Source: Anaerolineae bacterium (lineage in GTDB: Bacteria; Chloroflexota; Anaerolineae; Anaerolineales; Villigracilaceae). Taken from it: a stretch of 8,422 nt of DNA. The notes under the pieces are model-generated. The model searched no databases. It had not been told where the DNA came from and was given only the letters and a program-made list of their open reading frames with translations. The first letter of the stretch is position 1. Each line of letters starts with the position of its first letter. This document shows positions 1 through 4,958 of this stretch, piece after piece. The stretch spans positions 1 to 8,422 of the forward strand of contig PMLN01000314.1 of NCBI GenBank assembly GCA_003158885.1, in the 5' to 3' direction. The translations under genes were made by a program, and so were the position numbers.

Positions 1-3000
1 CCAGTTCATCGAACAACCTCAGCACTCGTTTGACCACCCCCGCGTGTGGTGCGATCTTGCGCGCCGCACGGAAGGTTTCAATGGCTTCGGCAACATATTT
101 CTTATCATCACAGATTGCCAACCCGCAGGACGCCAACCCCTTCGCATCCAGCGCATCGTAATAATCGGGCGTTTTGGCAAGGATTTCATCCGCCTGCGCG
201 ATGGCGCGCTTGAAAGCCTGATTTGCAGCATTCACATTTTCCTGCCGCAGGGTGATGATTCCTTGCAGAACGCTTGCATTGTGATTGAATTGTGGCACAT
301 CATATTGAAGCGCGGCTTCGATAGTAGCGCGGGCATTGACGAAATCGTTTTGGAAAAGATAAACTTGTGCAAGGTCCCAGCGCGCCTCGTTTTGTGCAAT
401 TGGATATGAAATTTCATCGGCAAGTTTAATGGATTGCAAAAGAACATCTGATGCTTTTTGATGGTTTTCCAGGCTCAACAGGGCAAGTCCCATATTACCT
501 AGGCTAATTGATTCGCCCCTTCGGTCGCCGATTTCACGCGCGATTGCCAAATGCTGCTCATAAAACTCGATGGCTTTGTGTGTATCGCCCAAGTCCGCAT
601 ACGCACTCCCCAGATTGCCGAGAGCATTGCCTTCGCCGCGGCGGTCACCGATTTCACGAACAATCGTCAAGGCTTGCTCATGAAACTCGATGGCTTTGTG
701 CGCCTCGCCCAAATCAGCATACGCCAGCCCTAGGTTGCCGAGTGCAATTCCTTCATTTTTCCTATTACTAGTTTCTTTTGCTAGTTTAAGTGATAATTCG
801 TACTGAGTTATTGAATCTTGAATTCTTCCCAAATTTCTATATGAATTTGCTATCCAATTTATCCAAACGGACTGACCTGTTTTACTTCCTTCTTCCTCTG
901 CTATTTTAAGTGCAATGCCATGATAATGTAATGCGTTTTGATATTGTGCTGTGTAGAAGCAAGTTGTACCCATATTTCCAATAACGGATTCTTTCAAAAC
1001 TTTGTCATTCACATTTTTATATACCTTCTCGTAAAGTCCGAATGTTAGCCGATAATGTCCCCACAATAGTAAGTAGTCAAAATCAATATCAGTCAATACA
1101 CCTGCGGCAGTGTCGTAATCTCCAGCGGCGCAGCGCAGGTCAAATTCCGCCAATTGAGCGGCGAGATCGTCCAGTTTTTTCCATTCTTCGCGCGGCTTGC
1201 GGGCTTGCGCGAAGTAATCTGCCGCGTTGGTTGTAAGCGACTTTTGATCCCAATCTGTTTCACCTTCTTCTGTTGGGATTCTGCTCAAGGCATATTCACG
1301 ATCGACTGGGTGCAAATAGTATTTGCCGCTCTCACGCCGTACAAATTGCATGTTCACTAATCGGTTAAGCACTGGGGCACTGTCAATGCTGGGTAAGTGC
1401 GGCGCAAGCAAATAATCTATAGCAGCGGGAGTGACCGGGCGGTTATAAATTGCCAGCGCCTGCATCACCTTTTGTGCGTTCGCATCGAGGCGGCTGAAGG
1501 CCTCGCCCACCAGCGCTTCCACTACCTCATCGGGCAGGTAATTTTCGGCAGTAGCCAAGATTTCCTCCAACGAAGTGTAACGGTCGGATGCAAGGATGGC
1601 AAATAAGGCTTCCAGGGCGCGTGGATAGCCGCGTGTATGCTCGCGGGCATGTGCGAGTAATTCTGCAGGTGCGTTTTTGAGTCGGAGTTTTCCGTCCGAA
1701 TCCATCTCGCGTAAGATATTCTCGGCATAAGGTGATTCCAGTCCTTCATCCAGAGGCAACACGCGTTGGCGCCCCGGTTCGCACAGGTTTAGTCCGCGTG
1801 GGGCAATACGCGTTGTCAGGATGATTTTCAGGGCGCTATGCTCGCCGTACAAAAAAGCGCACAGGCTTTCATCAAGCTCCGCGTCGCCGATACTGAAGGT
1901 TTCCACGTTAATGAGTGGCTCGATATTATCGAGCAAAAGTACAACTTTCCCGGAAGGAAACTTATCTACCAAAGCGCTCATTTTGGCGGCTGAACTGACT
2001 TGCGGATTTTTGTAAATGGTTTCCAGTGAATTAGCGGTTTCGGTGGGCAGGAGTTTGCTCAAGTCCGCAAAGATGTTGGCGAAGTTGACGCGATGACTGC
2101 CGCTCTCGCTCAAGTAAACAATGCCGTCCACTTTTGTTTCACCAAAGGTCTTTGCCAAGTCATCCGGTAAGGTGCCATTTTCCAAATGCTTGAGCAATCT
2201 GCAGACCATGGCGGTCTTGCCCACGCCGCCGCGCCCCACGACGGTCAACATGCGTTGAGCATCGTCATGCAGGAAGCGGACGATTTCTTTTGTTTCCGAA
2301 GAACGATCTTGGAAATAAGAGGGAGCAACTCCCGGCGGTGGATTGATGAATTTAGTCGAGGCTTTACCTGTAATCGGCTTTTCCGGCTGGCGTTCGCGCT
2401 CGAGTCCGGCTTCGATGTTCTTTTGTGTCTGTTCTTTCGCAGCTTGAGGGTCATCAACGATCTTTTGTTGGGACTCAATTTGTTTATTGAGTTCATCAAT
2501 GTCAGCTTGAATGCGTGGCTGGTCTTGGGGCTTGGCTCGACGCAGGTCGCGTTCGGCATCTGCATGGCGGTCTTTCAATGATTGAAGGCTGCCTTTTGGT
2601 GAATCCATTTCGCGCAGGAATAATCTTAGCCGTGACAATCCATGTTCAAACTCTCCCGTGAAATCAATCCATTGGCGGTTACCCAATCCAAACGGTTGCT
2701 CTGCCTCTTTTTGCAAGCGAATGGGCACGACTGGCTTTTTATACTTCAACGCCCAATTCCATTCGTTTTTGCACATCGAGCCTTGTGAAGTGCTGTCTTT
2801 CGTCATTACGAACAACATATACTTGCAGTCTCGAATCCCCTCTACGATCTGATCATCCCAATCGCGGGCAGGGTCAATGTCGCGCTTGTCAAACCATGTT
2901 TTGATAAAAGTATCTTCACCGCCCTGTAACTCGTCGGCGAGTCTGCGTGCAAACTCCAGTGCATCTGCGGTGGAGTAACTGATAAAGCAATGATCATCTG

Positions 3001-3004
3001 CCAT
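1..3004 (-). CDS. TIR–NB-ARC–TPR STAND protein (NLR-like), 3' end outside window
   Basis: The frame is open without a stop for 1001 codons from the ATG at 3004 to the left edge, where it is cut off. I translated it codon by codon. Residues about 4–118 form a TIR domain: the start FISYSTAD, a BB-loop-like WFDKRDIDPARDW (37–49), and SMCKNEW (76–82), where Glu81 sits at the position of the catalytic Glu of NAD-cleaving TIRs. Residues about 140–205 are charged and helical, probably a coiled coil. The NB-ARC part has a Walker A GRGGVGKT (257–264), Walker B KVVLLLDNIE (353–362), a sensor-like ILTTR ending at Arg399, a GxP-like GYP (459–461), and LHPVDREYA (564–572) at the place of the MHD motif after a winged helix. 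From about 660 on there are 40-residue TPR units. A purine-rich SD, GAGAGAGGGA, precedes the ATG. By family analogy it is a cytoplasmic sensor whose TPRs detect a trigger and whose TIR hydrolyses NAD+. That role is inferred. Confidence 0.93.
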   Translation of the reverse strand, partial: MADDHCFISYSTADALEFARRLADELQGGEDTFIKTWFDKRDIDPARDWDDQIVEGIRDCKYMLFVMTKDSTSQGSMCKNEWNWALKYKKPVVPIRLQKEAEQPFGLGNRQWIDFTGEFEHGLSRLRLFLREMDSPKGSLQSLKDRHADAERDLRRAKPQDQPRIQADIDELNKQIESQQKIVDDPQAAKEQTQKNIEAGLERERQPEKPITGKASTKFINPPPGVAPSYFQDRSSETKEIVRFLHDDAQRMLTVVGRGGVGKTAMVCRLLKHLENGTLPDDLAKTFGETKVDGIVYLSESGSHRVNFANIFADLSKLLPTETANSLETIYKNPQVSSAAKMSALVDKFPSGKVVLLLDNIEPLINVETFSIGDAELDESLCAFLYGEHSALKIILTTRIAPRGLNLCEPGRQRVLPLDEGLESPYAENILREMDSDGKLRLKNAPAELLAHAREHTRGYPRALEALFAILASDRYTSLEEILATAENYLPDEVVEALVGEAFSRLDANAQKVMQALAIYNRPVTPAAIDYLLAPHLPSIDSAPVLNRLVNMQFVRRESGKYYLHPVDREYALSRIPTEEGETDWDQKSLTTNAADYFAQARKPREEWKKLDDLAAQLAEFDLRCAAGDYDTAAGVLTDIDFDYLLLWGHYRLTFGLYEKVYKNVNDKVLKESVIGNMGTTCFYTAQYQNALHYHGIALKIAEEEGSKTGQSVWINWIANSYRNLGRIQDSITQYELSLKLAKETSNRKNEGIALGNLGLAYADLGEAHKAIEFHEQALTIVREIGDRRGEGNALGNLGSAYADLGDTHKAIEFYEQHLAIAREIGDRRGESISLGNMGLALLSLENHQKASDVLLQSIKLADEISYPIAQNEARWDLAQVYLFQNDFVNARATIEAALQYDVPQFNHNASVLQGIITLRQENVNAANQAFKRAIAQADEILAKTPDYYDALDAKGLASCGLAICDDKKYVAEAIETFRAARKIAPHAGVVKRVLRLFDEL
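518..757 (-). repeat. Two 120-bp tandem TPR-coding units
   Basis: Residues 750–789 and 790–829 of the TIR–NB-ARC–TPR protein are near-copies (…GNLGLAYADLGEAHKAIEF… against …GNLGSAYADLGDTHKAIEF…). At the DNA level they repeat with a period of exactly 120 bp. An 18-base block is identical at 563–580 and 683–700. A third, partial copy of the unit start (GDRRGESISLGNMG) follows towards the C-terminus. This is recent duplication of a TPR module, not a CRISPR array. Confidence 0.85.
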
Positions 3005-3045
3005 GTCGTCCCTCTCTCATAGTGAACTGCTTTTGACGAATGAAC

Positions 3046-3168
3046 TTAATATGGCCAGTCATCATAATCCCCCGGTAATTTGTTTAATAAAAGCGCAGGG
3101 CGAAGTTTGCCTTCATCCAGATTTGTTTGTGGAAATCGAAAGAGGATGATCTGCCCCGCCTGCTTCAC
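3046..3168 (-). pseudogene. Truncated PemK/MazF-family toxin (N-terminal 40 residues)
   Basis: A GTG start at 3168 overlaps the antitoxin stop in the four bases GTGA, the usual coupling of antitoxin and toxin genes. The frame reads VKQAGQIILFRFPQTNLD, then EGKLRPALLLNKLPGDYDDWPY, and stops at TAA (3046–3048). The first β-strand pattern (GQIILFRFPQT), the GKLRPALLL strand and the GDYDDW stretch match the N-terminus of PemK/MazF endoribonuclease toxins, which normally run to about 105–115 residues. Everything after DDW is missing. Neither other minus frame between 3005 and 3045 restores a toxin-like sequence. The remnant is probably non-functional. The break lies just upstream of the TIR gene start, so the toxin 3' end was probably lost when that gene arrived or by a later deletion. 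It is too short to be found by length alone, and the family call rests on recognised motifs. Confidence 0.72.
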
Positions 3169-3389
3169 GAGAATCTCACTTTCAGATCGTCGAGAGTATA
3201 AAGTTCTTCTTCCTCTTCCATGCCGCTCATCGCCTGGTTGAATGAAAAACTATACCAGGCTTTATCTTCGGCGATTGTTTGGTGCAAAACTTTTTCAAGC
3301 AGATATTCAACGAAGTGCAGTACTTCTGCTTGAAGCGGCTCCGAGAGCTGGTCGAGATATATCTGGATTTTGTCCGTAATAAGTGCCAT
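3165..3389 (-). CDS. DUF2281-type antitoxin-like protein
   Basis: This is a 74-residue protein. Its N-terminal amphipathic half (MALITDKIQIYLDQLSEPLQ, then AEVLHFVEYLLEK) and C-terminal acidic tail (MSGMEEEEELYTLDDLKVRF) fit the DUF2281 family. Small proteins of this family are found as the first gene of toxin–antitoxin pairs, with the C-terminal part usually thought to wrap the toxin. An SD AGGAG (plus positions 3396–3400) lies six bases before the ATG at 3389. The next gene on the strand is the truncated PemK/MazF toxin, overlapping by four bases. That context supports an antitoxin role, now without a complete partner. DUF2281 membership is from recognition of the pattern and is not tested. 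Confidence 0.78.
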   Translation of the reverse strand: MALITDKIQIYLDQLSEPLQAEVLHFVEYLLEKVLHQTIAEDKAWYSFSFNQAMSGMEEEEELYTLDDLKVRFS

Positions 3390-3424
3390 TTGTGGCTCCT
3401 GCCTTTATTTTACAACAAAAGCCG

Positions 3425-3483
3425 CCTTTTCCTCTTTCCCTTTCCCTTCCTCCCCTCTTTCCCTTTTCCCCCATCCCTTGCCC
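3425..3483 (-). promoter_or_regulatory. G-rich tract able to form a G-quadruplex; 48-bp pure pyrimidine run on plus strand
   Basis: Plus positions 3425–3472 are pyrimidines without interruption. On the minus strand there are seven runs of three or more G (opposite 3438–3440, 3444–3446, 3452–3455, 3461–3463, 3468–3472, 3475–3477, 3481–3483), with spacers of 2–5 bases. This meets the common G3+N1–7 rule for a G-quadruplex, and the mirror-like purine/pyrimidine tract could also form a triplex. It lies in the divergent control region between the antitoxin gene and the flavin operon. A regulatory role is inference. Confidence 0.6.
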
Positions 3484-3488
3484 TTCTT

Positions 3489-3509
3489 TCATCTGCCTGT
3501 CATCTGCCT
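3489..3509 (+). repeat. Direct repeat TCATCTGCCT, two copies 11 bp apart
   Basis: TCATCTGCCT occurs at 3489–3498 and again at 3500–3509, one helical turn apart. The pair ends two bases before the extended −10 box of the flavin operon. This is the spacing expected of a tandem regulator site overlapping the −35 region, but no regulator is encoded nearby and the role is unproven. Confidence 0.45.
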
Positions 3510-3510
3510 C

Positions 3511-3519
3511 TGCTATCAT
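3511..3519 (+). promoter_or_regulatory. Extended −10 promoter of the flavin operon
   Basis: TGCTATCAT fits an extended −10 box (TGN followed by TATCAT, one mismatch from TATAAT). No good −35 is visible 17 bases upstream, which fits an extended −10 type. Transcription would begin near 3526, leaving a leader of about 25 bases with the SD GAGGAG at 3541–3546 before the ATG at 3551. Confidence 0.5.
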
Positions 3520-3550
3520 TTTGCCAACATAACACTGCCAGAGGAGACCT

Positions 3551-4120
3551 ATGTCACGAAACCGATCCAATTCCAGCTCCAATTTCAGTCAGACACTCAA
3601 AAAGCTCTTCCTGTCCGCCTTTGTGGTCTTCGCCTTCATCGCCTACGCCATTCATGAACGGCTGACCAATTCCAGCGCCGGATCAACCGCTTCCGCCGCG
3701 CCCACTTCGGGCGCGAGTGTGGACGCGTCTGGTTCATCTGCGGGCGCTCCGGCTTCGAATACAGCCTCGAATGCGCCCTCATCCAATTCGTCAGCGCAGC
3801 AGGCGCCTGCCTCCAGCTCGGGATCATCTACCGCAAGTGGTTTCAAGAATGGAACCTATACCGGACCGACGATTGATGTTAATTACGGTTTGGTGCAGGT
3901 TCAGGCCACCGTCCAAAACGGGAAAATTGCGGATGTCCAGTTCCTGCAATATCCGAGCGACCGCCGCACCTCCCAGCAGATCAACGCCTTTGCCATGCCC
4001 TACCTTCAACAGGAAGCCATCCAGGCGCAATCTGCTAATGTAAACATCATCTCCGGCGCCACGCTGACCAGCGAGGGCTTCGCCATGTCCCTACAATCGG
4101 CGCTGGCCAGTGCTCATTGA
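3551..4120 (+). CDS. Membrane-anchored FMN-binding (FMN_bind) domain protein
   Basis: This 189-residue protein has a basic N-terminus (MSRNRSN…LKK), one hydrophobic helix at about 18–36, a Ser/Ala-rich flexible linker (about 40–97), and a C-terminal FMN_bind domain (about 98–188) starting at FKNGTYTG. The motif SGATLTSEGF (168–177) matches the ApbE flavinylation signal seen in NqrC and RnfG, so Thr171 should carry FMN in phosphoester linkage. The positive N-terminus predicts the linker and FMN domain lie outside the cytoplasm. The SD GAGGAG stands before the ATG. The next gene is the ApbE transferase, overlapping by 11 bases, followed by a membrane oxidoreductase. This protein is therefore the probable outer-face electron carrier or acceptor of the system. 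Its final acceptor is unknown. Confidence 0.9.
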   Translation: MSRNRSNSSSNFSQTLKKLFLSAFVVFAFIAYAIHERLTNSSAGSTASAAPTSGASVDASGSSAGAPASNTASNAPSSNSSAQQAPASSSGSSTASGFKNGTYTGPTIDVNYGLVQVQATVQNGKIADVQFLQYPSDRRTSQQINAFAMPYLQQEAIQAQSANVNIISGATLTSEGFAMSLQSALASAH

Positions 4121-4874
4121 TCTTGTGAAGCAGACGCGCATCCTGATGGGTATGCCGGTCACGCTGGAGGTTGTGGATGCCGCCGCCGATGATGATTCGC
4201 TCCTTGCTGAAGTGTTCGATTACTTCCAGTATGTGGACGATAAATTCAGCACGTATAAAGATACCAGCGAAATCTCGCGCCTCAATCGCGGCGAGTTGAA
4301 GTTTGCGAACGCCAGCCAGGATATGAAGCTCATCTTCGAGTTGGCCGAGCAAACCCGCCGCGAGTCGAACGGCTATTTCGATATTCATCACAAGGACCTC
4401 ATTGATCCGTCCGGGATCGTCAAAGGCTGGGCGATCTATAATGCCGCTGAGATCCTGCGCAAAAAGGGGTTCGAGAATTTCTATGTGGATGCGGGCGGAG
4501 ATATACAAGCCTGCGGAAAGAACGCTCAAGGCGAAAAGTGGCGCGTCGGGATTCGCAACCCGTTCAACATGGATGAGATCGTCAAGGTCTTATCGGTCTC
4601 GGATTGCGGCGTGGCAACTTCCGGCACGTATGTGCGTGGACAGCATATCTATAACCCCTTGAATCCGGGACAGGAAATTACCGACATCATGAGCCTGACC
4701 GTGATCGGCCCGGATGTCTATGAAGCCGACCGTTTTGCCACCGCCGCCTTTGCCATGGGCCGTTCTGGGATTGACTTCATCGAAGTTCTGCCGGGCTTTG
4801 AAGGGTATATGATTGATAGGGATAAACAGGCCACCTATACTACAGGCTTTGCCAGGTTTGTTTTGAATGAGTAG
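4110..4874 (+). CDS. apbE: FAD:protein FMN transferase (ApbE family)
   Basis: ApbE enzymes cleave FAD and attach FMN to a Thr in the target protein, using Mg2+. Seen here: FSTYKDTSEISRLNRG (46–61), GYFDI (88–92), DPSGIVKGWAI with Lys105 (99–109), GGDIQA (129–134), ATSGTY (169–174), HIYNP (179–183) and EADRFATAAFAMG with the metal-site Asp207 (205–217). These are the family landmarks in the usual order, so the enzyme looks intact. At 254 residues it is shorter than most ApbE proteins (300–350) because it has no signal peptide or lipobox. The GTG start at 4110 overlaps the FMN-binding gene by 11 bases, implying translational coupling. A second GTG (4125) or the ATG at 4146 (MGMPVTLEVV) are alternative starts, and no clear SD decides. 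The likely target is Thr171 of the upstream protein. Confidence 0.93.
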   Translation: MLIDLVKQTRILMGMPVTLEVVDAAADDDSLLAEVFDYFQYVDDKFSTYKDTSEISRLNRGELKFANASQDMKLIFELAEQTRRESNGYFDIHHKDLIDPSGIVKGWAIYNAAEILRKKGFENFYVDAGGDIQACGKNAQGEKWRVGIRNPFNMDEIVKVLSVSDCGVATSGTYVRGQHIYNPLNPGQEITDIMSLTVIGPDVYEADRFATAAFAMGRSGIDFIEVLPGFEGYMIDRDKQATYTTGFARFVLNE

Positions 4875-4907
4875 GTTGTACTTTTACCCCAAAGGCTTTA
4901 AAAGGGA

Positions 4908-4938
4908 TTCTCTGCATTCTCTGTGATCTCTGTGGTGA
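4908..4938 (+). repeat. 9-bp-period intergenic repeat, copy 1
   Basis: Units TTCTCTGCA, TTCTCTGTG and ATCTCTGTG (4908–4934) are followed by GTGA. The repeat fills much of the 84-base gap between apbE and the membrane oxidoreductase gene. It belongs to the same family as the copies near 7523 and 8328: units NNCTYYGTG ending in GTKA, all in the same orientation. Confidence 0.65.
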
Positions 4939-4958
4939 GATTATTTAAGGTGAGTTAA

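Noticed and set aside
518..757. CRISPR-like or tandem-array reading of the 120-bp repeat
   Set aside because: The period is 40 codons in frame and the translation is a standard TPR motif. There are no short identical repeats with unique spacers.
44..2581. Several plus-strand open frames (for example 44–409, 508–771, 2186–2581)
   Set aside because: All lie antisense to the TIR–NB-ARC–TPR frame. Their sequences show no domains, and they repeat where the TPR DNA repeats.
3005..3045. Frameshifted continuation of the toxin before the TIR gene
   Set aside because: Neither of the other minus-strand frames gives residues resembling the second half of PemK/MazF, so deletion fits better than a simple frameshift.
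3279..3665. Open frames of 90–130 codons on both strands across the pyrimidine tract (3279–3665 plus, 3307–3582 minus)
   Set aside because: They owe their length to the pure purine/pyrimidine composition, translate to Pro/Phe/Leu or Gly/Lys/Glu low-complexity sequence, and overlap the antitoxin gene and the better supported FMN-binding gene.
4047..4529. 160-codon minus-strand frame opposite apbE
   Set aside because: The plus strand carries all ApbE motifs in order. The antisense frame is a shadow created by codon bias.
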